Below are positions 51,801-60,748 of a stretch of DNA of 64,000 bases, in pieces. The DNA lies in the NCBI GenBank assembly GCA_013399875.1, contig VXAZ01008127.1, positions 554,456 to 618,455 on the forward strand. Direction: 5' to 3'. Within the stretch, counting starts at the first letter, position 1, and each line of letters starts with the position of its first letter. A program made the position numbers and the translations under genes. Origin of the DNA: Gymnorhina tibicen. Its lineage: Eukaryota; Chordata; Aves; Passeriformes; Artamidae. The notes under the pieces are model-generated. The model had not been told where the DNA came from. It was given only the letters and a program-made list of their open reading frames with translations, and ran no database searches.

Positions 51801-54800
51801 GAAAATACAGCAGTCACTGAAAAAGTGATTTAATGTGCCTGTTAAAGAGGAAGGCTGTAATTGGATTCAGTCCTCAGTTCGACTTCTGAAAGTCTCTGAA
51901 AAAGTACTCCCATCAGCTTTAAAAACCTCCAAGATTTTATGTGTAAATAAGAGCATTTGGTTTTGAAAACACAGCAGTTTGTGCTGGCTTGTGGTGGTCA
52001 AGGATGTCAGCAGCAAGTCCTCAGTGCTAGCAAAGCTCAGGAGAAACCCTATCCAAGTGCAGACTAAACCCAGCAGTGGTAAGCAGTGTTCCTGTCATAT
52101 TCTTTTACTATAGGCAAAAGCAATTCCAGCTTTTTTGGAAAAGGAAAGAGCACAGGACTTTTCTTAGTGAGTTTCAGTGACTTCTCATTAGCCTGCCTGT
52201 GTCTCCATCCTCACAGCCTGACAGAGAAAGCAGCACTGGATCTGGGAACATTCTCCAAATAACTGATTAAACAATGTATTTAATGTCTTCTGCAATGGAA
52301 TTTTACTACATAGCTGACATTCTGCACAAATGATCTTACTGGGAAAGCAGCTCTGCAGAGACACCCCACTTCATCTGCAGCACTTTCTCGATGCACAGAG
52401 CAGTCTGCTTAAAATGCAGAACACCCAACAATAAGATACCAGTCCTGAGCATGGCAAAAGTGAAGGCAGTGACTTAAAATTTGGAATATTTGTGTTTATA
52501 TTTTTTTGTTTTAATGGCAAAGCTGCCACCTGTCAGTTCCCGAGGTTACTGCATCGGCCCGGAGCCTCAGCTCAGCTGAGCTGAGTCCAGCTCAGAGCTG
52601 CACAAAAATAAAGCCCCATCCGAGCTGGCGTGACAACATTTAACACTGGCAGGGCTGCACAAACACACAAACAGACAATCCAGAGCCTGATGTGGAAAGG
52701 AGCCAGGGGAGAGGGGAGGATGGAACAAGTTCTGCAATCATTTATCCCAGAGAAGATATCCCTGGAAGATACAGCTGCAGTTTAATTAGTCACACCACAG
52801 CTTATCAATCAGCATCTCACGCAGAGCATGTGGCATCAGCACGGCAGAGTCTGGCCAGCCTACACCCGGCTCTTGGGCTCCACAGCCTCACTAAACATCG
52901 GGTTTGCCCTGGGCTGAGTCATCCCAAGTGCGCTCTGAGGACTCTTCTCGCTGCCTTCACCCAAAAGAGCAAAGGCAGCCCACATTTCAAAAGAGAAACT
53001 TGGCTGCCACAAATCTGGCTCCTCACTTAAAATACCTAAACCTTGAAACCCTCGTGGTCATTTGAGACCAACTACCCTAAATCTGCTATCCCCTGGGCTA
53101 TTCTGGAAATCCCCCCCGCCTTGGTTTTGGGGATAAAAGCTAGAGGCAATTCTGAATGGGTAAGATGCATGAACCAGATACCACCTATCTAAGGGAATTC
53201 CCCCCTTCTCCCAGTCATCCTCCACAAATGCCAGTTTTTCCTCTCAAACCGATTGCTCAGCACACTTAGGTCCCACCTAGAGCCATTGCTCCAAGTGCTA
53301 TTTAGTACCAGACTTTACAGGCTTGTAAGATCTTTGAGTTTGTCCACCCCTCTTTCCTGTAAGCTTTTCGTTGGAGTAAAACTCCCCCCTACAAAACTTG
53401 CTTTTCATAATGGTTGAGAGAGAAGACAACGCTGTCCTGTTAAAGTATTGTCACGGTGTTGAAGAGCTCTGCCATGGCACAGTAATGCTCAGGAGAGTGT
53501 AGTAAGGAGAGCTGAGGAAGGAACACACCATTTTCCTTGTTTAAATAAAAAAAAAACAAAAAGAGAAAAAGCAATAATTAGGTCAGCAAGTAACACTACT
53601 TGCAAAGGGGAAAAAAAAACCACCAAGGAAAAGGAGTGCCTCCTTGTTCAAATGTTTATTATTCAAAACATGCAGTGGGGTCTTAAAAACTGAGTTAAAA
53701 AGTAGTTAGAAAAGTGTTACAGCAAGGCTGGGAAGCCCAGCTCACGCTGGAGTTCAGCGTAAGGTAAAGCCAGCTCCTGTGACACACCCCACCCCTGCAA
53801 GGGGAGAATCCTTCACACTGTGGCCCTCAACAAATCACTGGAGTTCAGCCCATGCTACCAGCTCCCAAAACACAACAGCAAAACAAAAACCAAATCAATT
53901 CTTCTGCAATAGTTCTGTTTATAAAACATGTCCTTAAAAGCGCACGAAACTCACACCCAGCCACTTTCCCACTCACTCACTCACTCAGCCATCTGTTAAG
54001 CATCCAACACAGGACGTGGAAGTATGACAGTGCCCCGGAACTCACCAGAAGCTGTGTGCAAATCAGCTGCCATCCCCTTGCTCATCAGTTCGTACTGGAA
54101 GCCTGTGATCTTCCTGCTAATGTCCTGCTGAGGAGTGGCCTCCACAAACAGGCCCCCCTGGTCGTAGCCGAAGCAATACACTCTGCTGGGGCTGCGGTCT
54201 CCATCTCGGACCAAGAGTTTCAGTTCTCCAGTTTTTTCCAAATAAATATTTGCTCCTGCAGAGTCTTTGAAGGGCTTTATGCAAACAGTCAAGTGTTTGT
54301 AAGAGGCAGGTGAGATATTGGGTCGCAGGTTGACTATGAGTGCTCCCGTGGGGTACATCCACTCTATCGACCCTTCAGAACAGCGGAGGTAGACCTGTTC
54401 AACATCCTTCCTGTGAGACTCGTGGGTTAAGCCACTGGAGGAAGAAAGAAAGAGAAGGTTAGAGAAATGACAGGGCTAACAGTGTGAATGTCAACCTCAA
54501 ACCTTCCAGGACACACAGCAACAAATGCAGGAAGCCCAGGACATCGCTGGGTGTTGGCCCATCCTGCTCAGTAGCGCAGGTCTCTTGCAACACTTCAGCC
54601 GTAATATTACGGGACAATTTTAAATCATCCCCCAGAAGAAAATGTCAAACCACTAGTAATAGGCTTCAAAATTAAATAGGATATAAGCACATGATCAAAA
54701 GCAATTAAATTACTACAGGCTCAGTTAGTGCCCATCAGCTGAGCTGTGCATACTGACTAAAACACGTACGCTCAAGCTCCCTTCCTGGTGGCTCAATCCA

Positions 54801-57800
54801 GCACGTTCTCCAGCTTCGCAGATCAGACTCCACCTTTTTTCCAAGTACTTTGTTCCCCTTCCAAGTCTATATTCCCAATGGATCTGAAACTGGGAGGGAT
54901 GCCAAGCTCACCCTGTAAACTGCAGCAAAAGCAATGCTCTACGTGCTGCTGATACCCTCTAGCCCAACTGGGCAGCCCCAGTCTCCACACTGGGAGGTAG
55001 GGAGAGAAGACACCTCACTCCTTAGTCATAGCTGGGGAAGCACTGAACCGTGTTGCTTTTTTTGGTAGGAACTTGTTCCTCCACTGCTTCCCAGTATGAG
55101 GTTTAAGCTCAGTTTATCACTTTCACTGATGGGCTACAAGCAGACACACAGCTGTGGGTGTTCAGCAAGAAAGAGAACATGTGGTCATTTACCATGGCCA
55201 AAAATGAACACCCCAACAACCATTTCACAGAGACCACAGGGACGGGATAGGAGAGCAGCACGGGGTCCCAGGGCCAGCTGCTAATGAGAGGAGAGCAAAC
55301 CACCGTGTGGAAGCAGAATGAGCAGTAAATCCCCAAGGCTTGTTTGCCCACAGCCTAAGCTGAGGGCAGCTCCAAACAGCCCCTGCTGCCTATCACTGAC
55401 GCTGGACCAACCCCACCAGCTCTTCACCCACAGTGACTCAAAGCCCCAGTACAACACTGCACAGTGAAGGCACTGCAGTTGGAAGAACAAGTTGTGGGAA
55501 GCCTGATTTATTGGCTGCAGTATTTGGGCCATTAGGGAAAAATCCTTTGGTCCCAGTCTCGGTCCTGTCACAAACCCATCAAGTGAGTATGAACAAATCA
55601 CTTCACCACCAAGCTTGTTTCTCCTCCTACGCTCTCTGAGCACCTACTTCCCAAACAGAAGCATCTTTTATCCTGAGCCTGCAGAGGACTACCCAAAAAC
55701 AGACTCTTCATCACCTCATGGGTCTGCTTTGCAGGACTTTAGGGAAGTTTCACAACATTCCCACTTACAGGCAGATGAATCAAGACAGGGGAAAAACAAT
55801 TTAAAATTATTAAGTGTCTCGTCTGAGGTTACACAGGAAATCTGTGGCAAAAACATATTTTAGTGTAGTGCAAGTGATGACATCAAGTTCTGGTTCCTCA
55901 ACAGAAACCTCCAAACACACAGTTCCCCATCCCAAAGATATATTCGGGTACTGAACAGGGTCTAAATTCAAGTCAGCACTTAGAAAGTAACCAGAAGCAA
56001 TGTGTAAAAGGGAGAAAACCAAACCATATGGTTTGCATTTACTGTTGACGTGACTCATTATTGTGAGTGTCGGTGTGACCCACTTGATAGAGGTTACACA
56101 AGGAAGCTCAGAAAGAAAAAAGTCATATTTAATAACAAAAGAGCCTCAAACATGTGCTTTGGAAGAATCTTGAAAGCCACATCAAGAACATAGATGAGGA
56201 GGAAAGAGGGACAAGTTTTTAACCTTTAGTCTCTTGCCCTCAAATTCAGTAGTACTTAACACATTCAGGAAACTTTACTTGCAAAGGGATATTTCAAGTT
56301 GACTGTAAATCCACATCTGGCCCACAAAATCCATTTTCACCACAGCACACACATGATGCCACTCAACAGAAAACACCCAAGTCTGTTTATGTGCAAGCTG
56401 CGAATAAATAAAATTAAACAGTGCAAAGGTTATCCCTCAGCAAAGGGGCAGACAGTTACCCTCACACATCACTTGTCCCTGCTCAAGACATTAAAACAAC
56501 TGCAGAGGTTTTGCAGGACTTATGCTGGCACATTCCAGCCTGAGTGCTTAAACAGAAGGAAGACACCAGGGGCAAAACTCTGAACTCATGCAGTGAAACT
56601 TCTGTTGCAAGTGATCCCAACAACACTGAGGCAGTGAATTTCTGCCAGGGAAAAAAAAAAAAAAAAAGGCTACGTTAATTTTGTTCAAACATTCACACTG
56701 TTCAAACAAAAAACAGGGTGGACTCTGAAATTATCTTCTGAAAGCCAATTATATCCCACAGGCAAGAGTGATGCCATTAGACAGATACATCAAGCACAAG
56801 TACCTGCACACATTAAGCCTTGTAATAAAGGATGACTCAAAAGTTAAGCAGATTTCAAAATACATGTTCACATTATTTAACAGCAACCATCATCATCCAG
56901 TAAAACCTGTCGCTTTGCTTTCAGTCAGAATGACTTGTCCTCACACTGAGGCTGCTTAACGCCAGCTTTAGCTCTCACTAGCCACTCATCAGACACACCG
57001 TGCCCATACAGTAATAGAGACCCAGCAGCCTTTTTACTCTCCCAAACTCATTTTAGTGTTGGTTTTTTGATTACATGGCAAGGACATAGGGCAGATGTTT
57101 CACGGTTGCAGTGATGGATGAGCCATCCATCACCTGTTTTAAATGTGTGCTGTTTATTGGGACTTACTTCTACAACTACTTCCTCATACCGATCCACGAG
57201 GACATCCTGAATCACTGCATCTGTCTCCGTGCTCTTCTCCCTTTCTGGCTTCAGCCATCCCCTTACGCCTGCCCTGAAAAACTTCTTACAGTATCACTGC
57301 AGTGAGCTGTTGTGCTGCAGTGTGGAACAGATGTTACTTAAAGAAAAAGGGAGCGAGAAGAATCTTCACGCTATCTACTTCAGTTATTTATTTATTCTAT
57401 CAAAGATGTGCTGAAGAGCCCTAGAAGTACCCATGTCCTCCCTGCACCCTGCAATGAACACAGGGAACTTTTGCTCCTAACTTGGAGATTTTAATCAGAG
57501 ATGACAGTCTAGAGAACACTAAGAATTCCTCAGAGCATCCACCACACCGAGGGCAAGATCGATGGACAAAAGCAGCCACGTAAGAGCTGAGTTCTCTGCA
57601 CTACAGCCCACAGTCCAGCATGCCAGGCCAGCATATTCTCAGCCTGTCACTGAAGCCCTTTTGCCCAAAGCATCAAGAGGCCATTGCAGCACAAAAACCT
57701 GAAGTTACAGCAAAAGTAATAACCGGACACATCATAGTGAAGTTTCTCCTTTCTCCCGGACAAAGCTTTCCTGGAAGCTCTCTGACAAGCTATTTATTAA

Positions 57801-60084
57801 GATGCTATTATGGCCTGTACTTAAATTGCAGGTGTCAAGCTGTGCATTGCATCAGATTTCCCTCGAAGCACAAGGGATATCTATAGGAATCCTAGTGAAG
57901 CTCTTCATCCTCCTCAGAGGTATAAGCTCATCACTTCTCCACAAGCTAATAGGAAAAAAAAACATACCCAGAATATTTTGGTTTTAAGACTGTTGTTTTT
58001 AATATACACATGTATATAAAGGTGAGAAAACATCTTGAGGTTTACTACAGAAGATGATATGACTCTCAAATCCACCAGCACAACCTATGACTTCACTGTG
58101 GGGAAGAGGCATTCTAGTTCATAACTTTTCCTAACAGTCAAGGTAAAAATCATCACATGACTTCAAAATATTATATTCCCCATAAAAAACAAGTTCTTTC
58201 TAACCCATATAGCTCTTAACACCCACACTGAAATATTTAATTAATTATATTTACTGGTACCCCAAATTACTGTCCTTTTCAACTGCTGTGTTTTTAGGAC
58301 AAATCAGATTATACTGAATGGCCTTAACACTATACTGCCAGCATTTCTGACAACATCTGTTTGCTACCAGTAAGGCCTAAGTCAGACAGGGTTACTTTAT
58401 CTCCTCCCAAGACTCCAGTCCACCTGGACTCTGAAACTCACACAAGTCAAACCACCCAGACTAAACTGTGCTCCTCCTTCCCTGCACATCCAACAGCTTC
58501 ATCACGAAGCTGTCACCACTTCAGCTCACCAGAACAACAACAGGTGAGTAAACCAAAGCTGGCATCACCAGGTTCATCCCAAACTCAGTTACAGGATTTC
58601 ACTTCCCTCTGCTTAAGCATCACCCCCTTAGTTGATGCTCTAGGCATTGCTTATGGTCCAGGTAAGTACCACAGCTGGGATGCTTTGGAATGAAAGCAGG
58701 TACAGCATTTTCAGCTTGCTTTTTTTTTTGTAAAGAAAAATGACACAATTAGGAGTTTGCCAGAGGTTTGATGCCTATCAAGCAGGCTCATCTTCAAGTG
58801 GATTGACTGCTATTAACTATGCATCAATTACTAAGAAAACTCAAAAAAAGAAAAAATAAATACCAAGCACCACGTTTCAGACAGTAACAGATAAGAAATC
58901 ATGATGCTGAAAGTCAATCCAATTGTTTCCCCGCTTTGAGTCCTCTCCACTCCAAAACACCCCACTGATAAAGGCCGGCCAAACTTTTATGTTAAAGAAA
59001 GTCCGATCTGAAGAGTGTATTAGAGTTGAACCATTTTACTCTTCAAGTAAGTCTGACCCAGCAACACTTGCTAGTTGAGCAGAGTTGCTTTTTTAAACCT
59101 CTAAAGAGAGGAGAAGGTCACAGACCCAACCACACGCGTTAAACATATTACAAGCAATTAAAGGAAAGATAATTTGGGAGATAAACACTTGAGAACTGGA
59201 GAGGTTTCTCAACCGGTGCAATTAAAATAAATCAGGAGCGCGGCCGCCGTGCCAGCCCCTGCTCCAGAGCTCATCACCATCACCATCATCATCATCTCCG
59301 CGGGACGAGTGCCCGGGAGCAGGGAGGGACCCCCGGGGCCGCGGCGCGGCTGAGCGCGGAGTGCTGGACGCGCACGGAGGGGGAGCGCAGGGGAGGGAAG
59401 GGAAGAGAGGGGACGGGAGCCAGCGGGAGCCCCGGGGAGGGACGCGCTGGCTGCGGCAGGAGCGCTCCGCAGGTGCAGCGCATCCCGGGCCGGTCCCAGC
59501 GGGCCGGGGAGAGCGGCGCCGGGGCTGCCCCGCTGCTTCCCCGGGCGCGGCCGCCGCCTCCGCCGAGCGCTGGGGCCGCGGCGAAGATGGTCGCGGGGAG
59601 AAACTTCTCAGCGGCGGACTTGGCACCGCCCTCCCTCTCCCAGCCCCCCGAACGGCGCCGAGGGGAGCCCAGCCCGCCCCGGCCCCTCAATCCCGCCGGA
59701 GGGAGCCCAGCTCGCCCCGGCCCCTCCATCCCTCCCTGCCCGGGGGCCGCTGCCCAGCGTCTCTTCGCGGCGAGCCCGCCGGGAGGGAGGGAGGCAGATC
59801 CGCCCCCGGCCCCGGCTCTCCGCCGTCTGCCGCCCCGTTCCCCGAGCCCCGGCCGGGCACCGCAGCGGGAGCGTCTCCCTTTTGTGTTCGGCATCAACTC
59901 CTTCCCCCGACGGGACGGCGATGGACGTGGCAATCCCCGCTCCCCCCTGCCCGGGCAGGATGTCGCCTCACCTCCCCTTCCAGTTGCACAGGTCGCTGGA
60001 GTACTGAGCCGCGGCGCCGCCGCCCAGCAGCAGCCGCAGCCCCAGGAGCAGCGGCAGGAGCGCGGCGACCGGGGCGCTCCGCAT
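36495..60084 (-). CDS. METRNL: METRNL, meteorin-like secreted factor (subfatin), complete in four exons
   Basis: The spliced coding sequence joins 60084-59972, 54434-54046, 37566-37507 and 36811-36495. It is 879 bases: 292 codons plus a TGA stop. Meteorin-like is a secreted hormone-like protein of the meteorin family. In mammals it is described as an adipokine and myokine that promotes fat browning and repair, with KIT reported as a receptor. Residues 1 to about 26 form a signal peptide: a basic start, a Leu-rich core and a small-residue end (GGGAAAQ). The mature part has ten cysteines, at 33, 56, 89, 125, 170, 173, 183, 241, 265 and 287, the number expected for five disulfides in this family. 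Two N-glycosylation sequons are visible, N77-I-S and N195-V-T. Family hallmarks include WMYPTGALIVNLRP, NIYLEKTGEL, LFVEATPQQDI, CRPCSDTEVLLAVC, GDFLFTG and MHFGEARLGCAP. From recent structural work the family is described as a CUB-like part followed by an NTR-like part. The paralogue METRN is less likely because the match is much closer to METRNL. No frame break is seen. Confidence 0.97.
36812..37506 (-). other. METRNL: METRNL intron 3
   Basis: A short GT-AG intron of 695 bases between the small exon 3 and the last exon. The part at about 36950-37220 is A/T-rich. The part at 37250-37506 is mixed. I see no repeat or other gene in it. Confidence 0.93.
37507..37566 (-). CDS. METRNL: METRNL coding exon 3 (60-base small exon with the CRPC motif)
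   Basis: This is a short exon with no long open frame of its own. I found it by searching the minus strand for the expected APCRPC block. It encodes the end of Ala168, then 19 whole codons P-C-R-P-C-S-D-T-E-V-L-L-A-V-C-T-S-D-F, then the first base of Val188. The acceptor is CCTGCCCAG|CT at 37568-37567 and the donor is TTCG|GTGAGT at 37506-37505. Cysteines 170, 173 and 183 are here. Phase is 1 on both sides, so skipping would keep the frame but remove three cysteines and 20 residues. Confidence 0.95.
39281..39440 (-). mobile_element. CR1 LINE 3' fragment in METRNL intron 2
   Basis: It begins ACAGAATCACAGAATCATTC then AGGTTGGAGAAGACCTCTAA and GATCATCGAGTCCAACCATT, with the CTTCCCTGGGCA block near its right end, where similarity stops. 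It lies in the same transcriptional direction as METRNL. Confidence 0.93.
42045..42061. repeat. Alternating CG tract in intron 2
   Basis: GCGGGCGCGCGCGTGCG is an alternating purine-pyrimidine run able in principle to form Z-DNA. It sits at the right end of a locally CpG-dense stretch (about 41790-42065), well away from the METRNL promoter. Confidence 0.75.
43450..43823 (-). mobile_element. CR1 LINE 3' fragment in METRNL intron 2
   Basis: It starts ACAGAATCATAGAACAGCTT and continues with CCACGTTGCTCCAAGCC, CAACCTGGCCTTAAACACTC, CAGGGATGGGG, CTAACATCTAATCTAAATCT and GGAAGGCCACAATGAGGTCT. This is the CR1 subtype whose complement reads GATGGGGCTTGGAGCAA. Orientation is minus. Confidence 0.92.
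44707..44730. repeat. AAAAC-type simple repeat
   Basis: About four to five units of AAAAC in METRNL intron 2. No retroposon body is recognisable to its left, so it does not look like the tail of a SINE. Confidence 0.9.
48266..48338 (-). mobile_element. Short CR1 3' end fragment in METRNL intron 2
   Basis: AATCACAGAGCCACAGGATG followed by GTTTGGGTTGGAAGGGACCT and ACCATCTAGCTCTAACCCC is the reverse complement of a CR1 3' terminus. Only the last 70 or so bases of the element are present. It faces the plus-strand copy at 48714-48910. Confidence 0.88.
48714..48910 (+). mobile_element. CR1 LINE 3' end in METRNL intron 2, antisense to the gene
   Basis: This is the only avian-type copy in plus orientation. 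It reads ATAATGGAACAGGATGCCCA, GGGCTCTGAGCAATGTGGTC, GGCTGGACTGGATGGACTTT and AAAGGTCTCTTCC, and ends in the CR1 tail CATTCTGTGATTCCATGA. The left edge is approximate. Confidence 0.9.
48957..48980. repeat. A-rich tract next to CR1 in intron 2
   Basis: AAAG units around a run of 13 A residues, about 45 bases to the right of the plus-strand CR1 end at 48910. The intervening bases are not CR1, so it is probably separate low-complexity sequence. Confidence 0.8.
52566..52585. repeat. 20-base perfect palindrome
   Basis: CTCAGCTCAG is followed directly by its reverse complement CTGAGCTGAG. It is built from the repeating word CTCAG, so it may be a by-product of simple sequence. It lies in METRNL intron 2. 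Confidence 0.85.
53970..53986. repeat. CACT simple repeat just inside intron 2
   Basis: About four CACT units beginning some 60 bases inside the intron from the exon 2 donor. Short, with no evident function. Confidence 0.8.
54046..54434 (-). CDS. METRNL: METRNL coding exon 2 (main N-terminal domain)
   Basis: This 389-base exon encodes residues 38-167 plus the first base of codon 168. The acceptor is a long C/T tract ending CTCCAG|T at 54436-54435. The donor is TTCTG|GTGAGT at 54045-54044. It carries cysteines 56, 89 and 125, the sequon N77-I-S79 and the conserved block GGLFVEATPQQDI. The open frame runs past the donor into intron (EFRGTV and onward), and that extension has no family resemblance, which supports the splice call. 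Confidence 0.96.
55763..55850 (+). mobile_element. Probable MIR relic in METRNL intron 1
   Basis: ACTTACAGGCAGATGAATCA, then a spacer, then TTAAGTGTCTCGTCTGAGGT, TACACAGGAAATCTGTGGCA resembles the MIR core (TTTACAGATGAGGAAACTGA, then TAAGTAACTTGCCCAAGGTC, ACACAGGAAGTCTGTGGCA). Relics of this age are expected in amniotes. The evidence is pattern similarity by eye only. Confidence 0.5.
56651..56667. repeat. A homopolymer (17)
   Basis: A pure A-run in METRNL intron 1. On the transcribed strand it is a T-run. No repeat body is recognised to its left. Confidence 0.85.
59271..59296. repeat. ATC/ACC trinucleotide repeat
   Basis: TCATCACCATCACC followed by four ATC units at the left edge of the CpG island, in METRNL intron 1. 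It is short and imperfect. Confidence 0.85.
59972..60084 (-). CDS. METRNL: METRNL coding exon 1 (signal peptide and first cysteine)
   Basis: Encodes residues 1-37 plus two bases of codon 38. The start ATG at 60084-60082 has A at -3 (ACC before ATG), a favourable context. It opens a typical signal peptide with the core LLPLLLGLRLLLGG, followed by AAAQYSSDLCNWKG, which is the mature N-terminus with cysteine 33. The donor is AG|GTGAGG at 59971-59970. The split codon AG+T gives Ser38, matching the known WKGSGL motif of METRNL across the junction. The exon lies within the CpG island. Upstream ATGs exist but are out of use for this protein because each is closed by a stop before this start. Confidence 0.95.
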
Positions 60085-60156
60085 GGTCCCCCCGGCCCGG
60101 TGCGAACGCGGTGCAGGCGGCGGGGAGCGATGTGCGCGGCGCCCGGGGCTCGCCTA

Positions 60157-60210
60157 CATGGTGGGGAGCGCGGCACGGCGGCGCGGCTACCCCATCCCCG
60201 GCTCCCGCAT
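60157..60210 (-). promoter_or_regulatory. METRNL: Upstream ATG cluster, including a start-stop element, in the presumed METRNL 5' UTR
   Basis: Upstream of the METRNL start the minus strand has three ATGs, all closed before the main ATG. The first at 60210 reads M-R-E-P-G-M-G then TAG at 60189-60187. The second at 60195 lies in the same frame (M-G-stop) and has G at -3 and G at +4. The third at 60159 is ATG followed directly by TAG, with CACC before it, a strong context, 75 bases before the main ATG. Such elements can lower translation or stall ribosomes, but only if transcription starts upstream of them, which is unproven here. Confidence 0.5.
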
Positions 60211-60315
60211 CCCGGCTCGGCGCGGCGCCGCTCGGCTCTGCCGCTCGCACCGGCTGGCTGCGGGCTCCCAGCTGAGGGGCGGGAGCGGCTCGGCCGAGTG
60301 CCGGCTCCTCCTCCC

Positions 60316-60425
60316 NNNNNNNNNNNNNNNNNNNNNNNNNNNNNNNNNNNNNNNNNNNNNNNNNNNNNNNNNNNNNNNNNNNNNNNNNNNNNNNNNNNNN
60401 NNNNNNNNNNNNNNNNNNNNNNNNN
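60316..60425. other. Assembly gap (110 N)
   Basis: A run of 110 undetermined bases inside the GC-rich promoter block, 232 bases upstream of the METRNL ATG. GC-rich avian promoters are often lost by sequencing. The true length may differ from 110, and the start of transcription or more 5' UTR may be missing. Confidence 0.99.
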
Positions 60426-60645
60426 CCGGATCGGGAACAGCGGCTGCCCGCGGGTACGGCCCGTCCCGGGCTCTGCCGCTGCCCCTCGCCCCCTTGGCAG
60501 ATGCCCTGGCCCGGGGTGAGAGCCCGCTCCGCTCCTGCCCTGCCTGGGCCCCCCCATGCTGCCCTGTGTGGGTGACGACGGGCAGGACCGAAGGGTTTCG
60601 TTCGGCCGGGAGAGTTGCTGAGACGCGCCCTCTGCGCTGGGGGCG

Positions 60646-60748
60646 GCCCGCAGTGACCCGCAGCCTGTGCCCGGGAGTGCAGCCCTGGGTGCCCGCAGTG
60701 ACCCGCAGCCTGTGCCCGGGGGTGCAGCCCTGGGTGCCCGCACTGCAC
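60646..60748. repeat. 45-base tandem repeat, about 2.3 copies
   Basis: Two nearly identical 45-base units at 60646-60690 and 60691-60735 differ at one base (CCGGGAGTG against CCGGGGGTG). They are followed by a partial third unit beginning GCCCGCA. The period is a multiple of three, so a 15-residue repeat shows up in a chance minus-strand frame. It lies at the upstream edge of the METRNL CpG island. Confidence 0.92.

Larger units (their letters stand above)
37567..54045 (-). other. METRNL: METRNL intron 2 (about 16.5 kb)
   Basis: The long intron has a GTGAGT donor and a CCCAG acceptor. It holds four CR1 pieces (39281-39440, 43450-43823, 48266-48338 and 48714-48910), an AAAAC-type simple repeat at 44707-44730, several A-runs and a CpG-dense patch at about 41790-42065. 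No coding exon other than METRNL was recognised on either strand. The remaining sequence is ordinary noncoding DNA as far as I can tell by eye. Confidence 0.9.
54435..59971 (-). other. METRNL: METRNL intron 1 (about 5.5 kb)
   Basis: A GT-AG intron with phase 2 at its start. The first 730 bases next to exon 1 (59971 to about 59240) are still CpG island. The rest is more A/T-rich. It contains a MIR-like relic at 55763-55850, an A-run at 56651-56667 and an ATC-type simple repeat at 59271-59296. No nested gene is recognised. Open frames such as 58361-58693 on the plus strand resemble nothing I know. Confidence 0.9.
59239..60650. promoter_or_regulatory. METRNL: CpG island and promoter region of METRNL
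   Basis: CpG dinucleotides are very dense from about 59239 to 60650, in sharp contrast to the sequence on both sides. The block covers the start of intron 1, exon 1, the 5' UTR and the presumed start of transcription. No TATA box is visible upstream of the ATG, which fits a CpG-island promoter. A GC-box-like GGGGCGGGA lies at 60276-60284. The exact start site is unknown and may be in or near the N gap. Long open frames through this block on both strands come from the scarcity of stop codons in GC-rich DNA and are not genes. Confidence 0.8.

Noticed and set aside
53852..54313. 153-codon plus-strand frame over METRNL exon 2
   Set aside because: It is the antisense shadow of the METRNL exon, whose minus-strand translation matches the family across its whole length.
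58541..58556. Splice-donor-like CAGGTGAGTA on the plus strand
   Set aside because: An isolated donor match without a coding exon before it. Such matches occur by chance at this length.
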